A DNA stretch of 64,000 bases from NCBI RefSeq assembly GCF_019056515.1, contig NZ_CP064873.1, positions 2,666,001 to 2,730,000 on the forward strand, in the 5' to 3' direction. The notes below the pieces were generated by a model. That model saw nothing but the letters and a program-made list of their open reading frames with translations. It was not told the origin of the DNA and did no database searches. This document shows positions 18,355 to 28,773 of this stretch, piece after piece. This stretch comes from Microbacterium paraoxydans. GTDB lineage: Bacteria > Actinomycetota > Actinomycetes > Actinomycetales > Microbacteriaceae. The position numbers were made by a program, and so were the translations under genes. The first letter of the stretch is position 1. Each line of letters begins with the position of its first letter.

Positions 18355-19343
18355 GCGCGTCCTTCGTTCGCCGGTTCGCTCACGACGCTCGTCGCACGCC
18401 GTCGCGTGCCGCTGCCGAGGACGATCACCCCGCGCAGGTTCGCCACGCCGTCACGTCGGAGGTGGCCCAGCGTGTCCGCCGCGCGTCTGCTGGTCTCGCC
18501 GATCTTCATGAGGAGGACGAGCGCGCCGTCGCGCTGAAGAGCAGCCGCGTCGGGGATGCCCTTCCGGGACAGCGGCAGGCGCACGACGGTCAGCCCGGCG
18601 GGCCCGGCCTCGATGCGCTCGACCACCGCGGAGACGTCGATGGTGGCGTCCACGGGCAGCAGGGCTATGGCTCGTCCTTCCCCTGCCCACACGCTGGTGA
18701 GCATCTGGAGCTCGTGCGTCTGCTCCTCCGTGAGCTCACCGCTCGGAAGCGCATAGGCGGGGAGCCCGGTCAGGTCGGCTGCGTCGGCCACGGAACGGAT
18801 CCGTCGGGAGAGCGCGAACCGCAGTGCGACGTAGACGAGAGCGAGCGCGATCCCGAGAAGGACCCCGACGGCCAGAGTGGTCGCGACCTGAGGCCGCACC
18901 GGGGACTCGGGGATCGCCGCCCCATAGGCGCGGGCACGGACGTCGGACCCGGCCTGGTCGGCTGCCGTCTCCGCGATCGCGGTGGCGAGATCCGCAGCCA
19001 GACGAGGGTCGGTGTGCGTGACCATGATGGCCGTCATCGAGGTGTCCGCGATCCAGGTCGCCGACACTCCGTCGGCGAGCTCCGACCGGTCCACGTCGAA
19101 CCTCTCGGCCACGGTCGCGATGACGCTCGCGGAGCGTGCCCGCACCGCGGCGTTCGTCGCCACGGTGCGCGGGACGAAGTTCGTCGCCCCCGGGTCGGCG
19201 CTGAAGACGATCTCCGCCTCGGCCTCGTACGCGGGCGGCGTGACGAGTAGCAGAGCCCCCGAGCCGATGACGCACAGCAGGAAGGCGATGAGCATCCCCA
19301 GCCACGCTCGTCTGAACGCGACGAACCACTCCCCCGGGGACAT
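18351..19343 (-). CDS. Wzz-type polysaccharide chain-length protein
   Basis: A 330-residue membrane protein with two membrane segments (~14-36 and ~152-175) framing an extracytoplasmic Wzz-like domain (PPAYEAEAEIVFSADPGATN), typical of polysaccharide co-polymerases. The cytoplasmic part (~176-330) has no Walker A motif, so it is not a BY-kinase. No glycosyltransferase, Wzy or Wzx gene is nearby, so it is an orphan or a remnant of a larger locus. The start ATG has GAGGAG upstream. Confidence 0.7.
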   Translation of the reverse strand: MSPGEWFVAFRRAWLGMLIAFLLCVIGSGALLLVTPPAYEAEAEIVFSADPGATNFVPRTVATNAAVRARSASVIATVAERFDVDRSELADGVSATWIADTSMTAIMVTHTDPRLAADLATAIAETAADQAGSDVRARAYGAAIPESPVRPQVATTLAVGVLLGIALALVYVALRFALSRRIRSVADAADLTGLPAYALPSGELTEEQTHELQMLTSVWAGEGRAIALLPVDATIDVSAVVERIEAGPAGLTVVRLPLSRKGIPDAAALQRDGALVLLMKIGETSRRAADTLGHLRRDGVANLRGVIVLGSGTRRRATSVVSEPANEGRA

Positions 19344-19514
19344 GCTTCTCCTCTTCGAGCCTCATGGGCACGGTACGACTCCGTAGAACCGTCATTTTGA
19401 TATATCGGATGACCCGGCGGGAACTCGGTCCCGCCGGAGACGGTTGCGCCGCGGCCTCGCGGCGTTCTCATCCTAGGGGATCGATGCGCGGGCTCATGCC
19501 GCGCCCACCGACGA

Positions 19515-19548
19515 CAAAGGGGTCGAGCCCGAAGGCTCGACCCCTTTG
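19515..19548 (-). terminator. Terminator of tuf
   Basis: 15-bp perfect stem CAAAGGGGTCGAGCC/GGCTCGACCCCTTTG with a 4-nt CGAA loop, 16 nt after the tuf stop. Confidence 0.8.
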
Positions 19549-19563
19549 CGAGGAAGCAGATGC

Positions 19564-20757
<1,194 letters not shown>

Positions 20758-20868
20758 TGGGTCCTCCTCAGGACGTCGTTGTAGAGGTGCCGGGCACTGG
20801 TTTGCGACCGGTTCTCTACGGGTTAGGTTCTCAGTTTAGTAGAGAGGGAATGTGAAGTTGTAGGTGAC

Positions 20869-20916
20869 CTGGGAACCCCGGGTGCTTCGACAGGCTCAGC
20901 GACCCAGGGTTCCCAG
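20869..20916 (-). terminator. Hairpin after fusA built around a repeat copy
   Basis: 10-bp stem CTGGGAACCC/GGGTTCCCAG whose loop holds a copy of the interspersed repeat. It lies 6 nt after the fusA stop. Confidence 0.6.
20885..20906. repeat. Interspersed repeat copy
   Basis: CTTCGACAGGCTCAGCGACC form of the family also seen at 10228, 23109 and 55873. Confidence 0.7.
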
Positions 20917-20921
20917 AAGTG

Positions 20922-23036
20922 TTACTCGCCCTTGGCCTTCTGGACGATCTCGTCGGCCACCGCGCGCGGGACCTCGGCGTAGCTGTCGAACTCCATGGAG
21001 TAGACGGCACGGCCCGAGGTCTTCGAGCGCAGGTCGCCGATGTAGCCGAACATCTCGGACAGCGGCACCGCGGCGCGCACGACCTTGACGCCGGCGGCGT
21101 CCTCCATCGACTGGATCTGGCCACGACGCGAGTTCAGGTCGCCGATGACGTCGCCCATGTACTCCTCCGGAGTACGGACCTCGACGGCCATCAGCGGCTC
21201 GAGCAGCACGGGGTTGGCACGGCGCGCGGCCTCCTTGAAGCCCATGGAGCCCGCGATCTTGAACGCCATCTCCGAGGAGTCGACGTCGTGCGCCGCACCG
21301 TCGACGATGGTCGCCTTGACGCCCACCATCGGGTAGCCCGCGAGGACACCGACGTTCATGGCGTCCTGGAAACCGGCGTCGATCGAGCCGATGTACTCGC
21401 GCGGGATGCGGCCACCGGTGACCGCGTTCACGAACTCGTACGTCTTCTCGCCGTCGAGCTCGAGCGGCTCGATGTTGAACTGGATCTTGGCGAACTGGCC
21501 CGATCCACCGGTCTGCTTCTTGTGCGTGTAGTCGTGCTTCTCGACGGCCTTGCGGATCGTCTCGCGATACGCCACCTGCGGCTTGCCGACGTTCGCCTCG
21601 ACGCGGAACTCGCGCTTCATGCGGTCCACGAGGATGTCGAGGTGCAGCTCGCCCATGCCCTTGATGGTCGTCTGACCGGTCTCGGGGTTGAGCTCCGTGC
21701 GGAAGGTCGGGTCCTCCTCAGCGAGCTTCTGGATCGCGAGACCCAGCTTCTCCTGGTCGGCCTTGGTCTTCGGCTCGATGGCGACCTCGATCACCGGCTC
21801 CGGGAACGTCATCGACTCGAGGACGACCGGCTGCGCGATGTCGGCGAGGGTGTCACCGGTGGTGGTGTCCTTCAGGCCGATGACGGCGTAGATGTTGCCG
21901 GCGGTCAGCTTGTCGACCGGGTTCTCCTTGTTGGCGTGCATCTGGAAGATCTTCCCGATGCGCTCCTTCTTGCCCTTGGTCGAGTTGATGACCTGGGCGC
22001 CCGACTCGAGCTCGCCCGAGTAGACGCGCACGTACGTCAGACGGCCGAAGAACGGGTGCACGGCGACCTTGAAGGCCAGGGCCGCGAACGGGTCCTTCGC
22101 GTCGGGGTGACGCTCGATGATCTTCTCCTCGTCCTTCGGGTCGTGCGCCTCGATGGCGGGCACGTCCAGCGGGGAGGGGAGGTAGTCGACGACGGCGTCC
22201 AGCATCGGCTGCACACCGCGGTTCTTGAAGGCGGAGCCGCAGAGGACCGGGTAGATCTCGCTGGCGATGACCATCTTGCGGATGGCGCCCTTGATCTCCG
22301 CGACGGTGAGCTCCTCGCCGCCGAAGAACTTCTCGAGAAGCTCCTCGTCGGTCTCGGCGACCGTCTCCAGCAGCTGCTGGCGGTAGTCCTCGGCCTTGTC
22401 CTTGAGGTCGGCCGGGATCTCCTGCACCTCGTAGGAGGCACCCATGGTCACGTCACCCTTGGCGTCGCCGGGCCACACCAGGGCGCGCATCTCGATGAGG
22501 TCGATGACGCCGACGAAGTCGTTCTCGGCACCGATCGGGAGCTGCAGCACCAGCGGCTTGGCGCCGAGGCGGTTGATGATCGTGTCGACCGTGAAGTAGA
22601 AGTCCGCGCCGAGCTTGTCCATCTTGTTGACGAAGCAGATGCGGGGGACGTTGTACTTGTCGGCCTGACGCCACACGGTCTCGGACTGGGGCTCGACGCC
22701 CTCCTTGCCGTCGAACACGGCGACCGCGCCGTCGAGGACGCGGAGCGAGCGCTCCACCTCGACCGTGAAGTCCACGTGACCGGGGGTGTCGATGATGTTG
22801 ATCTGGTTCTTGTTCCAGAAGCAGGTCACGGCGGCAGACGTGATCGTGATGCCGCGCTCCTTCTCCTGCTCCATCCAGTCGGTGGTCGAGGCACCGTCGT
22901 GCGTTTCGCCGAGCTTGTGGTTGACGCCCGTGTAGAACAGGATGCGCTCGGTCGTCGTGGTCTTGCCGGCATCGATGTGCGCCATGATGCCGATGTTGCG
23001 GACCTTGCTCAGGTCCGTGAGCACGTCTTGTGCCAC
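20922..23036 (-). CDS. fusA: Elongation factor G
   Basis: EF-G (704 aa), the translocase GTPase. G1 [10 protein letters not shown]2 region [16 protein letters not shown]3 DTPGHVDFT and G4 [10 protein letters not shown] are present. Domains II-V follow, with domain [22 protein letters not shown] and the C-terminal [20 protein letters not shown]. It follows rpsG by 96 nt, which holds a half copy of the interspersed repeat. Confidence 0.99.
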   Translation of the reverse strand: MAQDVLTDLSKVRNIGIMAHIDAGKTTTTERILFYTGVNHKLGETHDGASTTDWMEQEKERGITITSAAVTCFWNKNQINIIDTPGHVDFTVEVERSLRVLDGAVAVFDGKEGVEPQSETVWRQADKYNVPRICFVNKMDKLGADFYFTVDTIINRLGAKPLVLQLPIGAENDFVGVIDLIEMRALVWPGDAKGDVTMGASYEVQEIPADLKDKAEDYRQQLLETVAETDEELLEKFFGGEELTVAEIKGAIRKMVIASEIYPVLCGSAFKNRGVQPMLDAVVDYLPSPLDVPAIEAHDPKDEEKIIERHPDAKDPFAALAFKVAVHPFFGRLTYVRVYSGELESGAQVINSTKGKKERIGKIFQMHANKENPVDKLTAGNIYAVIGLKDTTTGDTLADIAQPVVLESMTFPEPVIEVAIEPKTKADQEKLGLAIQKLAEEDPTFRTELNPETGQTTIKGMGELHLDILVDRMKREFRVEANVGKPQVAYRETIRKAVEKHDYTHKKQTGGSGQFAKIQFNIEPLELDGEKTYEFVNAVTGGRIPREYIGSIDAGFQDAMNVGVLAGYPMVGVKATIVDGAAHDVDSSEMAFKIAGSMGFKEAARRANPVLLEPLMAVEVRTPEEYMGDVIGDLNSRRGQIQSMEDAAGVKVVRAAVPLSEMFGYIGDLRSKTSGRAVYSMEFDSYAEVPRAVADEIVQKAKGE

Positions 23037-23108
23037 AGGAGTGTCCTTATCTATTGGAGCAGCAGGTGTACTGCGAAGAGGGGGTGCGACGGGCCCAGGA
23101 ACGCGGAA

Positions 23109-23129
23109 GGGTCCCTGAGCCCGTCGAAG
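23109..23129. repeat. Interspersed repeat copy (half)
   Basis: GTCCCTGAGCCCGTCGAAG, one arm of the palindromic repeat, between rpsG and fusA. Confidence 0.6.
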
Positions 23130-23132
23130 GGG

Positions 23133-23603
23133 TTACCAGCGGTAGTGAGCGAACGCGCGGTTCGACTCGGCCATCTTGTGGGTGTCCTCGCGGCGCTTGA
23201 CCGCGGCACCGAGGCCGTTCGACGCGTCCAGGATCTCGTTCTGGAGACGCTCGGTCATCGTCTTCTCACGACGACCCTTGGCGTAGCTCACGAGCCAGCG
23301 CAGCGCGAGGGTGTTCGCGCGGTGCGGCTTGACCTCGACCGGAACCTGGTAGGTCGAGCCACCGACGCGGCGGCTGCGGACCTCGAGCGTGGGGCGCACG
23401 TTGTCGAGCGCCTTCTTCAGGGTGGCGACGGCGTCCTGGCCGTTCTTCGCCTCGACGCCGCGGAGGGCGCCGTAGACGATCGACTCGGCCAGCGACTTCT
23501 TGCCGTCGACGAGGATCTTGTTCACCAGCGAGGTGACGATCGGAGCGCCGTAGACCGGGTCGTTGACGACGGGGCGCTTGGGGGCGGGACCCTTACGAGG
23601 CAT
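23133..23603 (-). CDS. rpsG: 30S ribosomal protein S7
   Basis: S7 (156 aa), a head-assembly protein. [40 protein letters not shown] and the C-terminal [20 protein letters not shown] are canonical. It lies 5 nt after rpsL. Confidence 0.98.
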   Translation of the reverse strand: MPRKGPAPKRPVVNDPVYGAPIVTSLVNKILVDGKKSLAESIVYGALRGVEAKNGQDAVATLKKALDNVRPTLEVRSRRVGGSTYQVPVEVKPHRANTLALRWLVSYAKGRREKTMTERLQNEILDASNGLGAAVKRREDTHKMAESNRAFAHYRW

Positions 23604-23608
23604 CTAAC

Positions 23609-23977
23609 TCAACCCTTCTTCGCGCCGTAGCGGGAACGAGCCTGCTTACGGTTCTTGACGGCCTGGGTGTCCAGAGCGCCACGGACGATCTTGTAACGCA
23701 CACCGGGGAGGTCCTTCACACGACCGCCGCGGACGAGCACCAGGGAGTGCTCCTGCAGGTTGTGGCCCTCACCGGGGATGTACGCGGTGACCTCGGTCCC
23801 GTTGCGGAGCTTCACACGAGCGACCTTGCGCATCGCCGAGTTCGGCTTCTTCGGGGTGGTGGTGTAGACGCGGGTGCAGACCCCGGCCTGCTGCGGGTTC
23901 GACTTGAGCGCGGGCGCCTTGGTCTTCGAGACCTTGGGCGAGCGACCCTTGCGAACCAACTGCTGAATGGTTGGCAC
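23609..23977 (-). CDS. rpsL: 30S ribosomal protein S12
   Basis: S12 (122 aa) of the decoding centre. [32 protein letters not shown] and [18 protein letters not shown] are visible. Lysines stand at both classical streptomycin-resistance positions (TPKKPNSA and RVKDLPG), so it looks wild type there. It is the first gene of the str operon. Confidence 0.98.
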   Translation of the reverse strand: MPTIQQLVRKGRSPKVSKTKAPALKSNPQQAGVCTRVYTTTPKKPNSAMRKVARVKLRNGTEVTAYIPGEGHNLQEHSLVLVRGGRVKDLPGVRYKIVRGALDTQAVKNRKQARSRYGAKKG

Positions 23978-24143
23978 GTTCTCTCCTCATAGTGCTGCAC
24001 GGTGACAGCGTGATGGGTTTCACATCATGACCCACCGGCACGCCGGAACCGGCGAGCTTTTGGTGTGGTGGGTATGCCGTGGGGGCGGACCGGCGAGGTG
24101 CCGACGCCCAGCGCGCACGTCAGGACGTGCACACACCTGATCA

Positions 24144-24172
24144 AGTGTAATGCCGCGTAACCTGACGGTCAA
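24144..24172 (-). promoter_or_regulatory. str operon promoter
   Basis: TTGACC, 17-nt spacer, TACACT on the minus strand. The leader to rpsL is ~160 nt. This is one of the best promoter matches in the window. Confidence 0.8.
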
Positions 24173-24204
24173 ATGACGGCCGCCCTCGCCCGGCCCGCGC
24201 GGAG

Positions 24205-24852
24205 TCAGGGGATGTCGGGGTCGAACGGGGAGTCCAGCGACTCCGTCAGCTCGGCGAGGAGCGCCTCGATCTGCGGCTCGACGTGCCGGGACACCGCCGC
24301 CTGGATCGTGATGCGGTGCCGGAGCAGGATCCCGCAGATCTCCCGGCCGACGAGGTTCGCGTACTCGTCCGCGAGGGCGACCTCCTGTCGCAGTGCCGTC
24401 TTGGCCTCGTCGGAGAGCGGAGGCAGCGGTGGCAGCTCGGCCGCGGAGTCGTCGGCGAGGCCGGCGATCGTGAAGAGGAAGGGGGCACCGGGCACCGGCT
24501 CCGGGTCCAGCGGCATGCCCTCGAACTCGGGGTCGAGGTCTTCCGTCGGTCGATAGCTGCGTGCCCTGTTGCGCGCGGCCTGCTGGTCGAGTTCCCGCTG
24601 CAGCGTGGGGAGGTTCCGCGCGGTGTACTCGGCGACCGCGTGGTCGACGATCGTCTTGATGCGCGTCGACAGGCCGTGCTGGACGCCGTGCGGGGTGGTG
24701 CCGGCGATTCCCGCGGCGGCGAGGATGGGCGAGCCGAGACAGCGTCGGCAGGGCGCGGTCCGGCCGCGGTGCGTCGCCGGCTCCCAGCGCGGCACCCAGC
24801 GCAACCAGGCCTCGACGGCCTGGTCGACCTGCGTCTCCAATGAGCGCTCCAC
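24205..24852 (-). CDS. Conserved hypothetical protein
   Basis: 215 residues, soluble and largely helical, acidic; not recognised. It has one CRRC pair near residue 35 (APCRRCLGSP) and a Pro-rich middle (DLDPEFEGMPLDPEPVPGAP). I chose the GTG at 24852 because TACGCT lies exactly 6 nt before it, the leaderless pattern seen in many genes here; a GTG at 24882 is the alternative. It is divergent from nothing and follows the str promoter region in the same direction. Confidence 0.6.
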   Translation of the reverse strand: MERSLETQVDQAVEAWLRWVPRWEPATHRGRTAPCRRCLGSPILAAAGIAGTTPHGVQHGLSTRIKTIVDHAVAEYTARNLPTLQRELDQQAARNRARSYRPTEDLDPEFEGMPLDPEPVPGAPFLFTIAGLADDSAAELPPLPPLSDEAKTALRQEVALADEYANLVGREICGILLRHRITIQAAVSRHVEPQIEALLAELTESLDSPFDPDIP

Positions 24853-24858
24853 CCCACC

Positions 24859-24864
24859 AGCGTA
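24859..24864 (-). promoter_or_regulatory. -10 box, leaderless start at 24852
   Basis: TACGCT, 6 nt, GTG. Confidence 0.5.
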
Positions 24865-24901
24865 CGGCGCGTCGCCGCTCACGGCGCGGATTTCCGGGGT
24901 G

Positions 24902-25330
24902 TCATTCCCCCTCGTCGCGCTCCCACGGCCATCGCGGCTGCGCCGACTTCGTGCGGCGCAGGGCGATCCCGCCCCAGGCGGCCACCGCCGCCGCGGCGAG
25001 GAGCACGAGACTCGCGCCGCCGCGGACGAGATCTCCGGCGACGGCCGTGGCCACGACCACGTCGCTCGTCGCGACGAGCACGGCGAACCAGACGGTGGCC
25101 AGGTGCACGAGGGCCGTGAGCAGCGCGATCACGGGAGCGGAGCCGAAGGAGGCGTGTCCCCGCCGCACCGTCGCCCACAGGACCAGTGCGAACACCACGA
25201 CCGCCGCGACCATGCCGGACACCCCGGGGATCTGCCCGAGGCCCGGTGCATCGATGATGTCCCGGTCGGTGGCGACGCTGAGCGCACCCAGGCCGAAGAC
25301 GGCGAGAGCGAAGAAGGCGATGGTGGCCAT
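24902..25330 (-). CDS. Four-helix membrane protein, unknown
   Basis: About 142 residues from ATG 25330, with four membrane segments and a charged C-terminus (RRTKSAQPRWPWERDEGE). Family not recognised. The same frame is open and coding-like further up to the stop of the upstream gene, where TAATC takes the place of the TAATG overlap common here. If the ATC is the start, the protein has 166 residues and begins ITNTTTPNPRGPESAG. It follows a related multi-helix gene, so the two may work together. Confidence 0.6.
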   Translation of the reverse strand: MATIAFFALAVFGLGALSVATDRDIIDAPGLGQIPGVSGMVAAVVVFALVLWATVRRGHASFGSAPVIALLTALVHLATVWFAVLVATSDVVVATAVAGDLVRGGASLVLLAAAAVAAWGGIALRRTKSAQPRWPWERDEGE

Positions 25331-25401
25331 CACTGCCGCGAGGACAGCCGAAACCCCCGCGGACTCGGGCCCGCGGGGGTTCGGCGTGGTGGTGTTCGTG
25401 A

Positions 25402-26505
25402 TTACCTCGACAGGGTGGGACCGGCCTCGAGGGTGCGCTCGTACTCGCGCTGCGCCTCCTCGTTCAGCTCGGTCTTGCGGGCGCCGCTGCGGGCCACCCA
25501 GGCGCCGAACCAGATCGTGAGCTCGCGGGCGAACACGAAGGCCGCGATCGCCAGCGGTGCCAGCAGCTGCTCCCCCGCGAGTTCGAGGCCCTGCGACGCC
25601 GTGAGCTTCCAGAACGGCGCCTCGAAGAGCTGCCCCAGGATGTGTCCGGCGTAGGCGATGAGTCCGACCACGATGCCGAACACCACCCACAGGCCCCAGC
25701 GGCCACGGTTGATGATCGCTCCGAGGAGCCAGAAGCCGAGGAAGAACACGACCACCGGCGTCCAGAAGCCCCAGGTGAGCAGCGGGGCCACGAGCGCCTC
25801 GCCGATGTTCTCCCCGTTCACGTCGCCGGCGAGAGCGCCGAGGCCGAGGACGGTCGCGAGGTAGAGCAGCGCGAAGGCGACGGTGGCGAGCAGGCCGATG
25901 GCCCCGGCGGTGCCGCGGTTGCCGCGCTCGCGCGGCGGCTCCGGCGCCTGCACGAAGATCGGCTGCGGCTGCTGAGGCTGCGGCGCGGCGGCAGCGGCAC
26001 CGTTCGTGAGCGGCTCGGAGGGCACGATCCGGGTGTCGGTGTCGTCGGCATGGGAGGCGTAGGCGGCGCCTGCCATGGCCGACTCCTCGTGCGCGCGGGG
26101 GGCCGAGGTGTCGTACAGCGAGGTCTCCGGCGTCGCGTACAGCGACGTCTCGGGGGTCGCGTCGCGTCGCTCGTCACCGAAGCGGTCGGCGCCGGGACGG
26201 TCGCCCTCCGTGCGGCTCGGTGCCGGTGCGGAGGAGGCGAAGGTGCCGGGGTGCTCCCGCTCGGCGGCCTCGAACGCGGCGAGATCGGGGTCGACCGCGG
26301 GCTCCTGCCGCGCTGCGGCCTGGTCGGCCGGCGTCTCCGCAGACGCCGGCGTCGCGCCTTCGGCACGCGAGCGGTCGACGTCGTCCGCGCCGCCGGGAAC
26401 ATCTCCGCGGGCTGCCGCTGCGGCGTCGAGACCGGCGTTCGCGCTGCCGACGACGTCGTCGACGTCGTTCGACTTCTCGGGCTGACGAGCCTCGGGATCA
26501 CTCAT
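25402..26505 (-). CDS. Membrane protein with long disordered N-terminus
   Basis: 367 residues. Residues 1-195 are low-complexity, acidic and Ala/Pro-rich, with a tandem ATPETSLY repeat (~116-131). Residues ~200-345 carry about four membrane segments (GLLATVAFALLYLATVLGLG, GFWTPVVVFFLGFWLLGAII). The family is not recognised. The start ATG has GAGAGGC upstream. It is coupled to the small membrane gene downstream. Confidence 0.7.
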   Translation of the reverse strand: MSDPEARQPEKSNDVDDVVGSANAGLDAAAAARGDVPGGADDVDRSRAEGATPASAETPADQAAARQEPAVDPDLAAFEAAEREHPGTFASSAPAPSRTEGDRPGADRFGDERRDATPETSLYATPETSLYDTSAPRAHEESAMAGAAYASHADDTDTRIVPSEPLTNGAAAAAPQPQQPQPIFVQAPEPPRERGNRGTAGAIGLLATVAFALLYLATVLGLGALAGDVNGENIGEALVAPLLTWGFWTPVVVFFLGFWLLGAIINRGRWGLWVVFGIVVGLIAYAGHILGQLFEAPFWKLTASQGLELAGEQLLAPLAIAAFVFARELTIWFGAWVARSGARKTELNEEAQREYERTLEAGPTLSR

Positions 26506-26617
26506 GGGATGCGCCTCTCATCGGGGATGTGCAGTGCGAGATTACCGCCGCGCGTCCCGGCGCTTCCGGAGGCGTGCCGTCGTGTCGCCATACGCGTCGC
26601 CGCGCGGGTTCCGCGGC

Positions 26618-26770
26618 TCAGGGGAAAGTGCTGCGGAGCGCGTCGCCGGCGAACTGCGCGAGGATCGGGAGCATCGGCAGTGAGAGCCAGACCAGAGCGC
26701 CGACGATCCCGGCGCACACGATGCCGGCGAACCAGCTCATCCCGAGGTTCCGACCACCCACCCGTGCCAT
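26618..26770 (-). CDS. Small single-span membrane protein
   Basis: A 50-residue protein (MARVGGRNLGMSWFAGIVC..., one hydrophobic segment ~12-35). The start at 26770 is set by TACGGT 6 nt upstream; the frame is open 14 codons further without support. It resembles other short actinobacterial membrane proteins of unknown role. Confidence 0.55.
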   Translation of the reverse strand: MARVGGRNLGMSWFAGIVCAGIVGALVWLSLPMLPILAQFAGDALRSTFP

Positions 26771-26776
26771 GGTCCC

Positions 26777-26782
26777 ACCGTA
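26777..26782 (-). promoter_or_regulatory. -10 box, leaderless start at 26770
   Basis: TACGGT, 6 nt, ATG. Confidence 0.5.
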
Positions 26783-26834
26783 GGCCCGCGCCCCCGCCCG
26801 GGCCGTGAGCAACGCCGCGACGCGGCGGCCTCGG

Positions 26835-27491
26835 TCAGCGGACGCCGCGGCCGCGCATCCGCCACAGCAGCCAGAGCCCGGAGGCCGGGACCAGCAGGAA
26901 CCCCAGCAGCAGGAGCAGGTGCCACTCCCCGAAGGACGGGACGAGCGGGTTCACCACGTCCGACACCGCGTCGCCGTCGGTCGAGCTGCCGGAGGCCGAC
27001 CCCGTCGAGAACCCCGTCATGGTCGAGGTGATCAGGAAGGACAGCCCCGTGGCCGCGAAGGGCACGAGGATCGCGAGCGCCTTCTCCCAGGTCCGCCACA
27101 TCGCACTGAGGCTCACGAGCACCGCGCCCACGAACCAGCCGACGACCGGCACCACGATCCCGCCGAAGCTCAGGGTGAGCGCGGCCGCGATCGCGAAGCC
27201 CCGCGTCGCCGTCGTCGGCGTGCGAGGTGCCGACGGAGCGGGCGCGGGCGCAGGGAACACGACGGGCGGCACCGTCGGCACCTCGTCCCCCGCTTCACGG
27301 GCGATCCCTCGGGGATCCCCCAGCCTGTCGATCCGTTCCGCGGTCGCCTCCGCGTCGAGCCCGTCGAGCTCCTCCGCGATCCCGCCGCGGATGTCCGACG
27401 CGACACCGTGCGGGAGGCCGCGCATCGCCTCGTCCAGCCGGGCCAGGTAGTCGTCACGCAGCTCGGCTGCGGTCTTCTCGGTCATGGTCAT
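26835..27491 (-). CDS. HAAS-domain membrane protein
   Basis: 218 residues. The N-terminal ~75 form a HAAS/DUF1700-like helical module (LRDDYLARLDEAMRGLPHGV, RGGIAEELDGLDAEATAERI, LGDPRGIAREAG), known to pair with PadR regulators. A Pro/Ala linker and four membrane segments follow, ending LLWRMRGRGVR. The start MTMTEKTAAE overlaps the padR stop as ATGA, so the two are translated together. Likely a membrane stress or signal component whose level PadR controls. Confidence 0.75.
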   Translation of the reverse strand: MTMTEKTAAELRDDYLARLDEAMRGLPHGVASDIRGGIAEELDGLDAEATAERIDRLGDPRGIAREAGDEVPTVPPVVFPAPAPAPSAPRTPTTATRGFAIAAALTLSFGGIVVPVVGWFVGAVLVSLSAMWRTWEKALAILVPFAATGLSFLITSTMTGFSTGSASGSSTDGDAVSDVVNPLVPSFGEWHLLLLLGFLLVPASGLWLLWRMRGRGVR

Positions 27492-27814
27492 CCTTCCCCC
27501 ACCATGCCCGTGACGGCACGGGCGAACGGCGCCCACTGCGCCCGGAAGCGCGCGAGCTGATCGATACCGGCATCCGTGAGCCGGTAGTACTTGCGCGCCG
27601 GACCGCTCTCGGACGGCCGGTCGAACGTCGTCACCCAGCCGTTGTCCCGCAACCGCCCGAGCAGCGGGTAGAGGGTGCCGATGCTGGCGATCAGCCCGGC
27701 GCCGGTGAGTGCCTCCGACAGCTGCCAGCCGTACATGGGCTCGCGCGAGAGCAGGCCGAGCACGCAGTACTCCACCACCCCCTTGCGCATCTGCGCCCCG
27801 GCGTCCGCTGTCAT
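27488..27814 (-). CDS. PadR-family transcriptional regulator
   Basis: 108 residues with the PadR winged helix: MRKGVVEYCVLGLLSREPMY, GWQLSEALTGAGLIASIGTL, YPLLGRLRDNGWV, and the typical GPARKYYRLTDAG wing. Members sense small molecules and repress neighbouring operons. TACCTT lies 7 nt before the ATG, so the message is probably leaderless. Co-transcribed with the HAAS gene. Confidence 0.9.
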   Translation of the reverse strand: MTADAGAQMRKGVVEYCVLGLLSREPMYGWQLSEALTGAGLIASIGTLYPLLGRLRDNGWVTTFDRPSESGPARKYYRLTDAGIDQLARFRAQWAPFARAVTGMVGEG

Positions 27815-27821
27815 GCCTCAC

Positions 27822-27846
27822 AAGGTAGCATGTGACGCACGCTAGC
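27822..27846 (-). promoter_or_regulatory. padR -10 box and possible operator
   Basis: TACCTT, 7 nt, ATG. Just upstream, TAGC ... GCTA arms around TGTGACGCAC suggest an autoregulatory PadR site, but symmetry is weak. Confidence 0.35.
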
Positions 27847-27863
27847 GCTGCCCGATGCGTCGA

Positions 27864-28772
27864 TCAGCCCTTGGTCGCCCCCGCGGTGAGACCGCCGACG
27901 ATGTACTTCTGCAGGAAGAGGAAGAGGACCATCACCGGGATCGCCGCCATGACCGCGCCGGCGGAGAAGGCCGACCAGTCGGCGTAGCGAGGGTTCGCCA
28001 CGAGCTTGGTCAGACCGACGACGAGGGTCTGCTGATCCACGTCGACGAGCATGACGCTGGCGATCACGTACTCGTTCACCGTGCCGATGAAGGAGAGCAG
28101 ACCGACGACCGCGAGGATCGGGGCGACCAGGCGGAGGATGATCGTGAAGAAGATCCGCGCGTGCCCGGCGCCGTCGATGCGGGCGGCCTCGTCGATCTCC
28201 TTCGGGATCGTGTTGAAGAAGCCGTACATCAGGTAGGTGTTCACACCGAGCGCGCCGCCGAGATAGACGAGGATCAGGCCGGTGTGCGTGTTGAGGCCGA
28301 TCGCCGGGAACCAGTCCCCCAGCGTCGACATCAGCAGGAAGATCGCGACCACAGCGAGGAGCTGCGGGAACATCTGCACCACGACGATGGTGACGAGCCC
28401 CACGCGACGGCCCGCGAAGCGCATGCGGGAGAAGGCATATGCCGCACACGCTCCAATGAACACGGTGACCGCGCCCGTCACGACCGCGATGAGCAGCGTG
28501 TTCAGGAACCACGTTCCGTACGGGTTCTGCGGGTCGCTGAGGATGCGCACGTAACTGTCGATCCCGATGGCCGAGAAGAGCTGGTTCGACCCGGTGAGCG
28601 TGCCCTTCGGGTTGAGCGAGGCCGACACGACGTACAGGAGCGGGAAGAGGGCGAAGGCGCTCACCACGATGGCGACGAGGTGACGCCATCCGGTGTCGGC
28701 GAACCAGGCGCCGAACGAACGACGCGGCGGAGCGGTGCGCGGGGCGGTGGCGGTGCTGGGGACGGTGCTCAT
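27864..28772 (-). CDS. malG: Maltose-type ABC importer permease MalG
   Basis: 302 residues, six membrane segments, binding-protein-dependent transport family. The EAA loop that docks the ATPase is at ~192-211 (EIDEAARIDGAGHARIFF). It pairs with MalF upstream (gap 1 nt) and the MalE-like protein. No ATPase gene adjoins, so a shared MsmX/MalK-type ATPase encoded elsewhere is likely. Substrate is a maltose or maltodextrin-like sugar by family. Confidence 0.9.
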   Translation of the reverse strand: MSTVPSTATAPRTAPPRRSFGAWFADTGWRHLVAIVVSAFALFPLLYVVSASLNPKGTLTGSNQLFSAIGIDSYVRILSDPQNPYGTWFLNTLLIAVVTGAVTVFIGACAAYAFSRMRFAGRRVGLVTIVVVQMFPQLLAVVAIFLLMSTLGDWFPAIGLNTHTGLILVYLGGALGVNTYLMYGFFNTIPKEIDEAARIDGAGHARIFFTIILRLVAPILAVVGLLSFIGTVNEYVIASVMLVDVDQQTLVVGLTKLVANPRYADWSAFSAGAVMAAIPVMVLFLFLQKYIVGGLTAGATKG

Positions 28773-28773
28773 G

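Noticed and set aside
20919..23630. A plus-strand open frame of ~900 codons opposite fusA and rpsG.
   Set aside because: Mirror frame of strongly conserved genes; no ribosome binding site, no homology.
23609..23977. Streptomycin resistance in rpsL.
   Set aside because: Lysines stand at both classical resistance positions, so S12 looks wild type.
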